Below are positions 25,426-33,729 of a DNA stretch of 55,349 bases, piece by piece; position 1 is the stretch's first letter; each line of letters begins with the position of its first letter. Source of the stretch: Novosphingobium sp. Chol11. GTDB taxonomy: Bacteria > Pseudomonadota > Alphaproteobacteria > Sphingomonadales > Sphingomonadaceae. The stretch is from contig CAMDQO010000017.1 in NCBI GenBank assembly GCA_945906105.1, forward strand, positions 1-55,349. The letters run 5' to 3'. The position numbers were made by a program, and so were the translations under genes. Below the pieces are notes generated by a model, which saw nothing but the letters and a program-made list of their open reading frames with translations, ran no database searches and had not been told where the DNA came from.

Positions 25426-26529
25426 TCAATCGATCAGCAGCACGGCTTTGATGCACTTGCCGTGATGCGCATCGTCGATCGCCTGGTTGATGTCTTCAAA
25501 GCGGTAGGTCTTTGAGAATTTCTCAAGCGGCAGACGGCCGGCCTTGTGGTGGGCGATCAGTTCGGGAAGGAATGCCTTGGGATCGCTGTCGCCTTCGACA
25601 ATGCCGCGCACCGTGCCGCCAATCGTCAGCCACTGCATGATCGGGACTGGCAGCACAGCATCAAGCGAACCGGGAACGCCGATCAGGCCAATGCGACCAA
25701 GATTGCCGACCATGTTTACCGAAGCTTCGACAATCGGCAGATAACCACTGGTATCAACCACCATGTCTGCCCCGTCCGGCACGATAGCGCGGACGGCGGC
25801 CACAGGATCGCCAGCGGTTGGATCGATGGCATGGGTTGCGCCCAGTTCCAGCGCCAGCGCGCGGCGACCTTCCTGCGGTTCGAGCACGATGATCGGGTTG
25901 CAACCGGCAATCGCTCCGCCCATCACCGCGCTGAGGCCAACCGCGCCGCCGCCGAGCACGACCAGCGATTCGCCTGCTTTGCCGTTTAGCGAGCGCAGCA
26001 CCGCACCGGCCCCGGTCTGGATGCCACAACCGAGCGGGGCGAGGGTTGCGAGGTCGGCGTCGTCATCGACCTTCAGCACATTGCGCTCATTGGCGATGGC
26101 AAGCCCGGCGAACGAGGACTGGCCGAAGAAATTGTCGGCCACAGCAGCGTCCCCGCGATGCAGCCGGGTGGAGCCATCGCCGCGCACGCAAGCCATGTTG
26201 AGCGGCAGGAAGCTTTGGCAATAGGCCGGGTGATCATTGTGGCAGTGACGGCAGCCTCCGCAGCTGTTGAAGGTCAGCAGCACCTTGTCGCCCGGCTTGA
26301 CCGAAGTGACATCCGGCCCGACCGCATCGACAATCCCGGCGCCTTCATGCCCGAGCACCGCCGGGAATTGCAGCCCCAGCGCGCCCGAGGCAATCACCAG
26401 ATCGGTGTGGCAGATGCCCACGGCCTTGATCGCTACGCGCACTTCATTGCCCTGCGGCTCGGCGACGTCGATGGTTTCGATATCGAACGGACCATTGGGC
26501 TGGTTAAGAACGGCGGCAGTGGTTTGCAT
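25426..26529 (-). CDS. Zinc-dependent aryl-alcohol dehydrogenase (XylB-like)
   Basis: A zinc alcohol dehydrogenase of 367 residues. Catalytic-zinc ligands are Cys40 (GICHTDL), His61 in GHEGAG, and the Cys of LGCGIQTGAGAVL. Structural-zinc cysteines are 90, 93, 96 and 104 (CGGCRHC..PAYC). The NAD-binding VVLGGGAVGLSAVMGG follows. The GCGIQTGAGAVLR segment and overall layout fit benzyl/aryl-alcohol dehydrogenases. It could turn an aryl or terpenoid alcohol made by the XylM-like hydroxylase into the aldehyde. GGAG precedes the ATG. Confidence 0.87.
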   Translation of the reverse strand: MQTTAAVLNQPNGPFDIETIDVAEPQGNEVRVAIKAVGICHTDLVIASGALGLQFPAVLGHEGAGIVDAVGPDVTSVKPGDKVLLTFNSCGGCRHCHNDHPAYCQSFLPLNMACVRGDGSTRLHRGDAAVADNFFGQSSFAGLAIANERNVLKVDDDADLATLAPLGCGIQTGAGAVLRSLNGKAGESLVVLGGGAVGLSAVMGGAIAGCNPIIVLEPQEGRRALALELGATHAIDPTAGDPVAAVRAIVPDGADMVVDTSGYLPIVEASVNMVGNLGRIGLIGVPGSLDAVLPVPIMQWLTIGGTVRGIVEGDSDPKAFLPELIAHHKAGRLPLEKFSKTYRFEDINQAIDDAHHGKCIKAVLLID

Positions 26530-26645
26530 GGGGGATGCTCCGGTGTGAAGGGTCAGTAACGTGTGCGAATGGCGTCGCGGTGCCGTGTGAGATAGGCCCG
26601 TTCAGGCCCAGCTGGCGAAATGGCAGTCGAAGTCCTCTGGCCGGA

Positions 26646-27116
26646 TCACAGCGTGTCAAACCCGAAGGGTGCGAACCACTTGCGGTCTTTCTGTGCGCGG
26701 GCGTGTTCCTGCTTGAGGATGATCGCGCGCAAGGCCGATTTACCTTGCGCATCGCCATCAGCCGAGACGGCACGAACCAGGGTGTCGATGGCATCGTGGA
26801 TCGCTTGGCGTTGGCCGCGCACATTGCTGCCATCGGCGGCGGCAACTGCGGTGCCAATCGCGGTCAACGCCTGCTGAGTGGCAGAGCCGCCGAAAACGCC
26901 TGCCTGCAGCGCTATGCCGATGGCCACGGCATCGTCCAGTTCCTCGCGTTCATAGCCGGGAATGGCATCGAACTGCGCGCGCAATATCTGCAAATGGCCG
27001 ACGCTGAGGTGTAGCTGTTCCTGTGCGAGGCTGGCTTCGGGGGGCAACTGCGGCAGGATAACTTCGGTCAGCGCGCGGATGACGCTGGCGATGCGTTCGT
27101 CGGTATTAGGGGTCAT
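26646..27116 (-). CDS. Small protein paired with an APH-type kinase (LvaB/DUF6285-like, tentative)
   Basis: A mostly helical protein of 156 residues with no catalytic motif that I recognise. The N-terminal half (IASVIRALTEVILPQLPPEAS..QEQLHLSVGHLQILRAQFD) resembles in pattern the small DUF6285 proteins encoded next to acyl-CoA kinases, such as LvaB beside LvaA in the levulinate pathway of Pseudomonas putida. It overlaps the kinase stop by 4 bp, which supports a functional pair. The assignment to that family is from pattern and context only. The C-terminus ends KWFAPFGFDTL. Confidence 0.6.
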   Translation of the reverse strand: MTPNTDERIASVIRALTEVILPQLPPEASLAQEQLHLSVGHLQILRAQFDAIPGYEREELDDAVAIGIALQAGVFGGSATQQALTAIGTAVAAADGSNVRGQRQAIHDAIDTLVRAVSADGDAQGKSALRAIILKQEHARAQKDRKWFAPFGFDTL

Positions 27117-28270
27117 GCGGCATCTCCCTGCGCAGAATCGTCGGCTAGCAGGCGGACCAGATCATCGGCAAACATGGCATTGGTGGTGGCAAGGAAGGTC
27201 AGCAGCACATCCTGATGATTATGCTGCGACCGGGCTGCGGCCATGCCGTTGGCGGCGGTGATGATGTAGCATTTCCAGCTGCTCATGACGTCGTAATAGT
27301 GCAGCGTCTGGCGATTGACCGAGCGGCCCGAGCGCTGTTCGTACGTGCGGATAAAATCTTCGCGCTCGAACAGGTCGCTGGCCCGGAAGGTGCCGTTGTC
27401 GAAGGTGCCGAACACCTGCATCAGCACCCAGGCCAGATCCTCGTGATAATCGCCGATGCGGGCCAATTCCCAATCGAGCAGCGCCGTGACGCGCCCACTG
27501 GCCTCCTCAAACAGGTAATTTCCGGTGCGGTAATCGCCGTGAGTCAGCACCAGTTCGCTGCAATCGGGCATGTTGTCAGCCAGCCATTGCTCAGCCAGCG
27601 AGATAATCGGGCGGGCTTTGCCATCGTCGATCTGCCACAGATCGCGCCAGTAATTGTACGACCAGCGAGCGGCCTGCTTCGCATCGGCATCGGGCACTTC
27701 ATAACCGGGCATTTCCGCCGCGCGCCAATCAAATCCGTGGATGGTGACCAGATGATCCATGAACTGGTCACGCAATTTGGCGCGCAAGTCTGGGCCAAGC
27801 CAGGTGCCAAGTCCCGATACCTTGATACCCGCATCGCTCGGCTTGGTGACGCCGGTGACGACCTTCATGATCGCCGCTGGCTGCGGGAAGAAATCGGCGT
27901 TGGCATCGACCCACACCGCTTCCGGCACCGGGACCACGCCCCGCATGGCCTGCAGCAAAGTGAATTCGCGCCCGCGGTCAGTCTCGGTAATGGCAAGTCG
28001 CGGGTCCATGCGGAGCAGATATTGCTCGGTGCCGCCAGTGTCTGGGCCGGTGTCGGCAAGCGTGAAGAAGAACTGTTCCTTTGAGGCACCGCCGCCAACC
28101 CGCCGTACACCCGAAATCGTTGCGCCGGGACGAGCGGTGTCGAAGAATCCCGAAAGCATCTCGGTAATTTCGGAAGTCAGCGCTGCCCGATAGGGCGGCA
28201 AGCTGCGATTGGCCAGTCGCCGGTCCAGAATCCGGCGGTTTACGGCTTCCATGTCCATCAATGCGGTCAT
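27113..28270 (-). CDS. APH/ACAD10-type phosphotransferase (LvaA-like)
   Basis: A protein of 385 residues with the aminoglycoside-phosphotransferase/ACAD10-kinase fold. The catalytic loop is VLTHGDYRTGN (His244, Asp246, Asn251) and the metal site is ALLDWELARIGD (Asp266). The GGGASKEQFFF loop near residue 60 is the nucleotide-binding region. ACAD10/ACAD11 and bacterial LvaA kinases phosphorylate 4-hydroxyacyl-CoAs so that a dehydrogenase-like partner can eliminate phosphate. The linked small protein supports an LvaA-like role. Start and stop overlap both neighbours by 4 bp. An alternative is a kinase acting on another hydroxylated acid. Confidence 0.8.
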   Translation of the reverse strand: MTALMDMEAVNRRILDRRLANRSLPPYRAALTSEITEMLSGFFDTARPGATISGVRRVGGGASKEQFFFTLADTGPDTGGTEQYLLRMDPRLAITETDRGREFTLLQAMRGVVPVPEAVWVDANADFFPQPAAIMKVVTGVTKPSDAGIKVSGLGTWLGPDLRAKLRDQFMDHLVTIHGFDWRAAEMPGYEVPDADAKQAARWSYNYWRDLWQIDDGKARPIISLAEQWLADNMPDCSELVLTHGDYRTGNYLFEEASGRVTALLDWELARIGDYHEDLAWVLMQVFGTFDNGTFRASDLFEREDFIRTYEQRSGRSVNRQTLHYYDVMSSWKCYIITAANGMAAARSQHNHQDVLLTFLATTNAMFADDLVRLLADDSAQGDAA

Positions 28271-29238
28271 TGCGGCTTTCCTGCATAGTCCCGGTACAGC
28301 GGGATCGATTTGATGTGTTCAAGGTAAGCGACCGGCCAGGCTACTTCCAGCCAGCCAACGCCGTTGCGCCCATCGATCTTTGCGCGGCCTGCGCCTTCGA
28401 CCAGAACCAGCTCTGGATGCGGGACCAGCGGGTAGTGGCCGAAAAAGTCCACTTCCACGGTGGTCGTGCGGCCCGCTTCATCAGTCAGTGTCGCGTCCAG
28501 TTTGGTCTGGTTGAAGTCCTCGTCATGTTGCCAAGTGAAATCAAGATCGGTGACTTCTGCCATCAGCCCGTCCTTGAATACATAACCGAGCAACTTGGTG
28601 CTGCCGAGCGCCTGCAGATGCCAGAAATGTACCGAGCAATCGGTGCCGACCTGACCCTGAAACCAGCGGTAGTCCTGAAAGGCGATCCAGTCGCGCGTGC
28701 CCCAGCTGTGGTCGCGGTGGCCGGTGGTGTCGAAGTAAATCACGCGGTCGCCGATGGTCAGCGTGCCCTTCGCCCGCCCGCTTTGTTCGATGCGGTTATC
28801 GGCGCAATAGGTCGGGCAGCCTTCCGCGTTGCTGCCATAGGCATAGGGCGGGTGAAAACCGTCGAAGGTGAAATCAACCGAAGCGACATCGCTGGTCCAG
28901 CTGACATCGGCATGGCCGAACTTCAGGTCCTGTTTCATGGTGAAGCCGTCGATGGTCCAGTTGGAAAAGTCCATGTCGGCAGGTACCGGGCGGTCGGGCA
29001 GTCCAAGCTGGATCGGCTTGTCGCCAACACCGGGACCGAAAATCGCCAAGACCGCACCAGCATCACCGGCGGAATTGACCCAGGTATAGGTGAAGAAGGC
29101 AATGCCCTCGTCGGGCAGGTTGACGATGATCGGAATCGATTCCCGGTCAAGCGGACGGTCGGCGCGCAATTTGTGACGGCCATCGTGGACCGGATCGACG
29201 GCCAGTGTCGGGCGCGAAAGCTTGGCATTTTCGAACAT
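28267..29238 (-). CDS. CrtC/DUF7064-like hydratase-fold protein
   Basis: The ATG at 29238 has GGAG 6 bases upstream (a second ATG at 29241 directly precedes it) and gives 323 residues. The sequence is rich in aromatic beta-strands: VYFDTTGHRDHSWGTRDW-type, HFWHLQALGSTK, DFFGHYPLVPHPEL. The GHRDHSWGxRDW motif is shared with carotenoid 1,2-hydratase (CrtC)-like and related lipocalin-type proteins found in terpene and steroid gene clusters. A hydratase acting on an isoprenoid double bond is conceivable. The exact reaction is not known. Confidence 0.65.
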   Translation of the reverse strand: MFENAKLSRPTLAVDPVHDGRHKLRADRPLDRESIPIIVNLPDEGIAFFTYTWVNSAGDAGAVLAIFGPGVGDKPIQLGLPDRPVPADMDFSNWTIDGFTMKQDLKFGHADVSWTSDVASVDFTFDGFHPPYAYGSNAEGCPTYCADNRIEQSGRAKGTLTIGDRVIYFDTTGHRDHSWGTRDWIAFQDYRWFQGQVGTDCSVHFWHLQALGSTKLLGYVFKDGLMAEVTDLDFTWQHDEDFNQTKLDATLTDEAGRTTTVEVDFFGHYPLVPHPELVLVEGAGRAKIDGRNGVGWLEVAWPVAYLEHIKSIPLYRDYAGKPQ

Positions 29239-29261
29239 CATCAACTCCAAGAACATGCGGC

Positions 29262-29525
29262 CTAGGCCGCCCAATATCCACCCAGCAGGATCACGGTGAC
29301 GACCGCGAGCCACACCGCCAGCATCTGGCGCAGCGGACGGTGCTGCCAGCGCAATTCCATGTAATGATCGAACACGAGGTGGATTTTCACCGCAGCCAGC
29401 AAGATGGCCGCCGTGGCCGCCACTTTCGCTGGGGCCTGACCCTCAGCCAGCAGGAAGCCGAGTAGGCTTGTCCCTGTCAGCACCGTCCAGACGGCCCACA
29501 CCGGCCATTCGCGAGTGCCGGTCAT
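29262..29525 (-). CDS. NorF/cytochrome c oxidase subunit IV-like small membrane protein
   Basis: The ATG at 29525 overlaps the NorE-like stop (ATGA) and gives 87 residues in three hydrophobic segments (AVWTVLTGTSLLGFLL, AATAAILLAAVKIHLVF, AVWLAVVTVILLGGYW). The KIHLVFDHYMELRW loop is typical of the prokaryotic oxidase subunit IV/NorF group. Such proteins normally accompany a NorE or CoxIII-like subunit, as here. No subunit I or II of a haem-copper oxidase is encoded in the window, so its partner is elsewhere or it has another role. Confidence 0.75.
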   Translation of the reverse strand: MTGTREWPVWAVWTVLTGTSLLGFLLAEGQAPAKVAATAAILLAAVKIHLVFDHYMELRWQHRPLRQMLAVWLAVVTVILLGGYWAA

Positions 29526-30145
29526 GCTGCCCTCATCAGGTAAAGCATCGCGAACAAAACGATCCACAGCAGGTCCACCATGTGCCAATAGGCACCGCCC
29601 GCTTCGATCCAGCGCAGCGAAGCCCCGTCCATCGCCCCGCCTTGCACGGATATGTCCCGTACCCGAGCGATCAGCACCAGCAGCACGCCGAGGCCGATCA
29701 CGAAATGGAGAAAATGGATGCCGGTGAAGACGAAGTAGTAGGTAAAGAACTCATTGGTTGTCAGGCCGATGCCGTGGTTGAACTTGGCACTCCATTCCAC
29801 GGCCTTGGACAGACCGAACAGCGATCCCACGCCCAGTGTCAGCAGCAGATTGTGGAGCGTGCCCTGAACATTTCCCGCGCGTGCTGTCCGCGCAGCTGCC
29901 GCCATGAAGGCCCCGCTGGTGAGCAGGATCAGTGTATTGGCAAGTCCCAGTTGTAGATCGAGCTGCTGGCGCGCTGCTTCGTAGAGTTCCGGCTGGGCCA
30001 CACGCCCGACACTGAAGAGGAGAAAGAACACCGCGAAGGCGCACATATCGGCAAAGATGAATACCCAGACCCCTGAATCGCCGGGTATAACGGCAAGGCG
30101 GGCACCTTCGATCCCGGAATTCTCCGCCTTGCCGTGCACAGTCAA
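29522..30145 (-). CDS. NorE/cytochrome c oxidase subunit III-like membrane protein
   Basis: A protein of 207 residues with the subunit III fold: GDSGVWVFIFADMCAFAVFFLLF near the start, FTYYFVFTGIHFLHFVIGLGVLL in the middle and AGGAYWHMVDLLWIVLFAMLYLMRA at the end. The last segment is the subunit III signature WHxxDxxW. The start is TTG at 30145 or GTG at 30139; GGAG lies upstream of both. It overlaps the NorF-like gene. NorEF are accessory proteins of nitric oxide reductase in denitrifiers, but no oxidase or reductase core is present here. Similar orphan pairs near oxygenase clusters may support oxygenases, which is speculation. Confidence 0.8.
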   Translation of the reverse strand: MTVHGKAENSGIEGARLAVIPGDSGVWVFIFADMCAFAVFFLLFSVGRVAQPELYEAARQQLDLQLGLANTLILLTSGAFMAAAARTARAGNVQGTLHNLLLTLGVGSLFGLSKAVEWSAKFNHGIGLTTNEFFTYYFVFTGIHFLHFVIGLGVLLVLIARVRDISVQGGAMDGASLRWIEAGGAYWHMVDLLWIVLFAMLYLMRAA

Positions 30146-30146
30146 C

Positions 30147-30863
30147 CTACTCCTGCTCGATCCGCTTAATCGCCTTCAGTGCGAAAAACGTGAGAGCCGG
30201 TACCCAAACCATCCAGATGATGAACTCGATCCAGAAGTTGAGAATGCCGTTGCGGGCAAAGGCACCGTTGAAAAAATAAGGCATGACGCATTCAAGAATG
30301 AACATGAAGCCCACCCAGATGCCATACCAGGCCAGCCATTTCGGGATCAACGGGACTGCCCGCTTGTCTGCAAGGAACCCCACGCCCAGCGCGAACAGCT
30401 GAACCGAAGTCACCGCATAGGCCAGGTCGATCAGCAACCATGCCATGTCATACAGCATCTGGATCATCCAGTCGGGCAGAGCATCGGGCCGGAAGGCTGC
30501 GGTGAGCCAGAAGGACGTTGGCACCAGCACTGTGATCGTCGTCCAGGCTGCACCGACACGGGCCAGTTGGACGAGGATATTGTCACCCGGCTTGTTCCCG
30601 CCGACGGCCTGCTCGAGCACCTTGGCGAGCGCATAGCCCCAGACGCCATAGGCAGGCGCGAAGGTCATCGCGATAACCATGCCCAGCCGCACGCCATCGC
30701 GGTTGTCTCTGAACCATCCGGCTACTTCACTGGCCGGAGTATCAGGCGCAAACGGGGGAAAGTTATGGCCGAGGATGCCCCAGCAATAGAAGAACACCGC
30801 AACGAACAGTGGCCCCATCCATGCGCAGAACCGCCAGTAACGGGTATCGACTTTGCTTTCCAT
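30147..30863 (-). CDS. Polytopic membrane protein of unknown function (family A, copy 2)
   Basis: A protein of 238 residues with several membrane segments and a GGGAG ribosome site. It shares length, membrane layout and conserved segments with the protein at 22355-23059, including GPLFV..F..CWG..GHNFPP near the start, a SEVAGWFRDN..GVRLGMVI loop and TSFWLTAAFRPD. It ends 2 bp before the NorE-like start and would be translated with it. Two copies of one orphan family in neighbouring catabolic operons suggest a function linked to substrate or redox handling in the inner membrane. No known function can be assigned from motifs. Confidence 0.75.
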   Translation of the reverse strand: MESKVDTRYWRFCAWMGPLFVAVFFYCWGILGHNFPPFAPDTPASEVAGWFRDNRDGVRLGMVIAMTFAPAYGVWGYALAKVLEQAVGGNKPGDNILVQLARVGAAWTTITVLVPTSFWLTAAFRPDALPDWMIQMLYDMAWLLIDLAYAVTSVQLFALGVGFLADKRAVPLIPKWLAWYGIWVGFMFILECVMPYFFNGAFARNGILNFWIEFIIWMVWVPALTFFALKAIKRIEQE

Positions 30864-30883
30864 GTAACGTCTCCCACGATGGA

Positions 30884-30913
30884 GGGGCGCTCCGGTTTGT
30901 CCGGATGCGCCCC
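30884..30913 (-). terminator. GC-rich intercistronic hairpin
   Basis: The sequence GGGGCGC-TCCGG, a TTTGT loop, then CCGGA-T-GCGCCCC forms a 12-bp stem with one bulged base. It lies between the TonB receptor stop (30930) and the start of the membrane protein gene (30863), read on the minus strand. No U-run follows, so it is not a canonical intrinsic terminator. It could reduce read-through or stabilise the upstream mRNA end, giving different amounts of receptor and downstream products. Confidence 0.5.
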
Positions 30914-30929
30914 AACTCGTTCATTTAAC

Positions 30930-33545
30930 CTAGAAGCGTGCGGTAGCCTCGACCCCGAACATGCGTGGCTGCGCGCGGACGCGGTAGCCATTGCCGAACA
31001 GGTTCTCGATCGCGATGCCGAACGGATAGTAGGTCTTGTTGGTCAGGTTCTTGACATAGGCTGCGATCGAGATTGGACCCTTGGTCGCCGTGATGCGGGC
31101 ATTCATCACCCAGTAATTGCCTTCGCCCTGGGCGAACTTGCCCGAGGAAACCGTCCCAAGCACTGCGGTGTTGCTATAGGTGTTGAAGGAGTCATAGGCG
31201 AATTTGCCGGTGTAGTTCGCGTCGCCATGAAGCATGAGCTTGAAGTCTCCGGCTTCAAAGGCATCCCAATCGAAGCCCAGATTGATCGACGACTTGGCCG
31301 CATAGGGGAAGGGATTCCCGCCAACATCGACGTTTCCTCCCGCCAGTGGCGAAGCTGATGCCACGCAGTTGCCAACCTGAGGCGGTGCTGCGGTAATGTT
31401 GGCTACGGGGCAAGTGCCATGCTTGTAGCTGCTGTCTAGCAGGCCGAGCGAAGCAGTCAGATGCAGCTTGTCAGTTGCGGCAACCTGCAATTCCAGTTCC
31501 AATCCCTTCATCGTGCCGTCAAGCGCGATCAGGTTTGCGGTCGCTGTTGAGTCGACCACCTGGCCCTGCTGGCCCTTGTAGTCATAATAGAACACCGCGC
31601 CGTTCAACTGAACCCGGTTGTTCAGGAACCGCGACTTGAAGCCCATTTCATAGGCATTCACCGATTCAGGTGGAACAAAGTAGACCTGATTGGCGCTGCC
31701 ATAGGCCAGACCGTTGAAGGTGCCTGCGCGATAACCGCGGCTGTAGTTGGCATAGATCTTCGAATCTTCGGTCGGTTTCCAGTCAAGGATGAAGCGGCCT
31801 GAAATGCGGCCCGAGGTGCCCTTGCGGGTTAGCGGGCCGGGAGCCGGAATGCCAAGGCCGCCTGCGCCGAAGGCTGGCAATACGACAGTTCCGGCCATAT
31901 CGCTCACTGGCTGAAGGAAGTATGCTCCACCCGCGAAGTTGGAAACCGTGATCAATCGCGCGGTTCCGGCATCATCGTAGAAGGTGGTCATCCCATCCTT
32001 GAACTCGTTGGTATCATGCGTGTAGCGCAGGCCCGCCGTGGCAGTTACGGTATCGGTCAGTTTGTAGCTGCCTTCGCCATAGACTGCGTAGGAGGTACGC
32101 TCCTGTTTGAAGTGTTGCTTGCCACGAATGCCGGTAGGCAATGATGTGGCGGACAGTAATGTCCCGTTGAAATTGCCGCCCGGATTGAAATAGCTCGAAG
32201 GCAGGCCGGCCGCCTTGTTGATATCACTCAGTACATTGAAGAAGTCAGGCGTGTTATCGGCGGTGACGCTGTCCTTGCCGAAATAGCCACCAAGGATCAT
32301 CTTGAAGGGGCCACCATCGTAATCGAGCCGTACATCCTGATTGAAAGCATGGAACGACGAGCGATAGCCAATTGCGCAGAGCCGCAACGGCGTTGCGTCG
32401 CAATCGGTCGACGACTGTGAATATAGCCCGGAGTCATAGCCGGAGATCGAGATCAGCTTGAGATTGTCCGTGAGTTCAAAGTCTGCCGTGAAAACGGCGC
32501 CCTCGGCGCGCGAGACAGCATCACCGACCGTATCGGCCTGGATCTGCCGATCGGACAGCCCCTGCGCCGTTGCGCTGTAGGACGCGGGCAGGAACCCGGC
32601 TGGCACAAATGCGCCCCAGATGGGGGAAAGCAGGAAGTTGGGGCTGAGATAGTTGATCGTGTCATTGGTCTTCGACTGGCCGGTTGCCAGCGGCGTTTCG
32701 GTGCCGCCCGTTGCCTTTGCCGCATAACCCTTCAGGGTAAGCGTCACTCGATCACTGGGCTTGATAACCAGAGTGCCGCGGAAACCATAACTTTCCGTAA
32801 TTCCCGGGTGCTTGCCACTGGACTGATTGCCATAGGCCAATGCTGTCGGCAGACCGGGCGCTGACTTGTTGAGGCCGGCCGGCAGCAGATTTTTGACATA
32901 GGGATCGGAATGGACATAGGTTCCGGCAATGCGCAGGCCAACCATTCCTTCGACCGGGGTCAGTTCGATGGCACCTTCCGCATTGATGCGGTTGAAGCTG
33001 CCATAGCCGAGTGTAAGGTAGCCATTGGTGCCGTTCAGTTTGGGCTTGCGGGTGATGAAGTTGATCGCGCCGCCCGTGGTGTTGCGGCCATAAAGCGTAC
33101 CCTGCGGGCCGCGAACGACTTCGATCTGCTCAAGGTCATAAAGCTGCTGGCCATGGCTGGCCCGGAAGGCCTGATAAACTTCGTCGACATAGACGCCAAC
33201 CGGCGAGGCAGCATTGGCGTTGAATTCGGTACCCACACCAACGCCGCGCAGCGAGAAGTTCGGCTGCTGCTGGCCATAGGGCGATGACACCTGAAGGTTA
33301 GGCATCGCGTGGTTGAGATCGGTAGTTTCAAACACCCCTTGATTTTGCAGGGCTGTTTGCGAAATGGCCGAAACGGCCACCGGCACGTCCTGCAGGTTTT
33401 CGGAGCGTTTGGTTGCAGTAACGATAATCTCTTCAAGGCCACCGGTGGCTGACGTATCGTCCCCGGCTTGCGCTGCCTGACCCCATGCGGGTGTTGAGAT
33501 GCTCAATGCTAACGCAATGATGCTAACGGCGCGAATGTCTTTCAT
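30930..33545 (-). CDS. TonB-dependent outer-membrane receptor
   Basis: A protein of 871 residues with a signal peptide (MKDIRAVSIIALALSISTPAWG, cleaved before QAAQA) and a TonB box EEIIVTATKR. The plug contains VEVVRGPQGTLYGRNTTGGAINFITRKP, and the long beta-barrel ends in a C-terminal Phe (FGVEATARF). GGGAGG precedes the ATG. Sphingomonads use many such receptors for uptake of aromatic, terpenoid and lipid-like compounds as well as siderophores. Its divergent promoter is shared with the XylA-like reductase gene and carries operator-like motifs, so substrate uptake for that pathway is more likely than iron uptake. Confidence 0.9.
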   Translation of the reverse strand: MKDIRAVSIIALALSISTPAWGQAAQAGDDTSATGGLEEIIVTATKRSENLQDVPVAVSAISQTALQNQGVFETTDLNHAMPNLQVSSPYGQQQPNFSLRGVGVGTEFNANAASPVGVYVDEVYQAFRASHGQQLYDLEQIEVVRGPQGTLYGRNTTGGAINFITRKPKLNGTNGYLTLGYGSFNRINAEGAIELTPVEGMVGLRIAGTYVHSDPYVKNLLPAGLNKSAPGLPTALAYGNQSSGKHPGITESYGFRGTLVIKPSDRVTLTLKGYAAKATGGTETPLATGQSKTNDTINYLSPNFLLSPIWGAFVPAGFLPASYSATAQGLSDRQIQADTVGDAVSRAEGAVFTADFELTDNLKLISISGYDSGLYSQSSTDCDATPLRLCAIGYRSSFHAFNQDVRLDYDGGPFKMILGGYFGKDSVTADNTPDFFNVLSDINKAAGLPSSYFNPGGNFNGTLLSATSLPTGIRGKQHFKQERTSYAVYGEGSYKLTDTVTATAGLRYTHDTNEFKDGMTTFYDDAGTARLITVSNFAGGAYFLQPVSDMAGTVVLPAFGAGGLGIPAPGPLTRKGTSGRISGRFILDWKPTEDSKIYANYSRGYRAGTFNGLAYGSANQVYFVPPESVNAYEMGFKSRFLNNRVQLNGAVFYYDYKGQQGQVVDSTATANLIALDGTMKGLELELQVAATDKLHLTASLGLLDSSYKHGTCPVANITAAPPQVGNCVASASPLAGGNVDVGGNPFPYAAKSSINLGFDWDAFEAGDFKLMLHGDANYTGKFAYDSFNTYSNTAVLGTVSSGKFAQGEGNYWVMNARITATKGPISIAAYVKNLTNKTYYPFGIAIENLFGNGYRVRAQPRMFGVEATARF

Positions 33546-33590
33546 GGTTATCCTCCCTCAGAATTCAGATCACTTTTCACTTCGGAAAAT

Positions 33591-33613
33591 TTTGCGTGAC
33601 CTCGATACGCAAA
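33591..33613. promoter_or_regulatory. Operator-like dyad TTTGCGT-N9-ACGCAAA
   Basis: Perfect 7-bp arms separated by nine bases, in the gap between the TonB receptor gene (minus) and the XylA-like reductase gene (plus). Related dyads with the same 9-bp spacing occur at 39962-39982 and 52387-52409, each in a divergent promoter of this window. It probably binds a common regulator; the MerR-family protein at 40061 is a candidate because one copy lies in front of its own gene. Confidence 0.65.
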
Positions 33614-33633
33614 CTAGGGTAGAGATCATCAAT

Positions 33634-33647
33634 GTCAACATATTTAC
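33634..33647. promoter_or_regulatory. Degenerate copy of the GTGAACTTGTTTAC motif
   Basis: GTCAACATATTTAC matches 11 of 14 positions of the motif found identically at 13396-13409 and 52342-52355. It lies 20 bp from the TTTGCGT dyad in the same divergent promoter. The match is weaker than for the other two copies, and chance occurrence in a comparatively AT-rich gap is possible. Confidence 0.35.
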
Positions 33648-33729
33648 GACTTCTTGAATCGCACGGCAAAATCGCCCGCTGCAGTGCTGCTATTTGGCAT
33701 CATGCTGCGCAGCAAAATGGCGGGTTATC

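Noticed and set aside
30057..31358. A 433-codon open frame on the plus strand
   Set aside because: Antisense to the NorE-like gene, the membrane protein and the TonB receptor, with no motif and biased composition.
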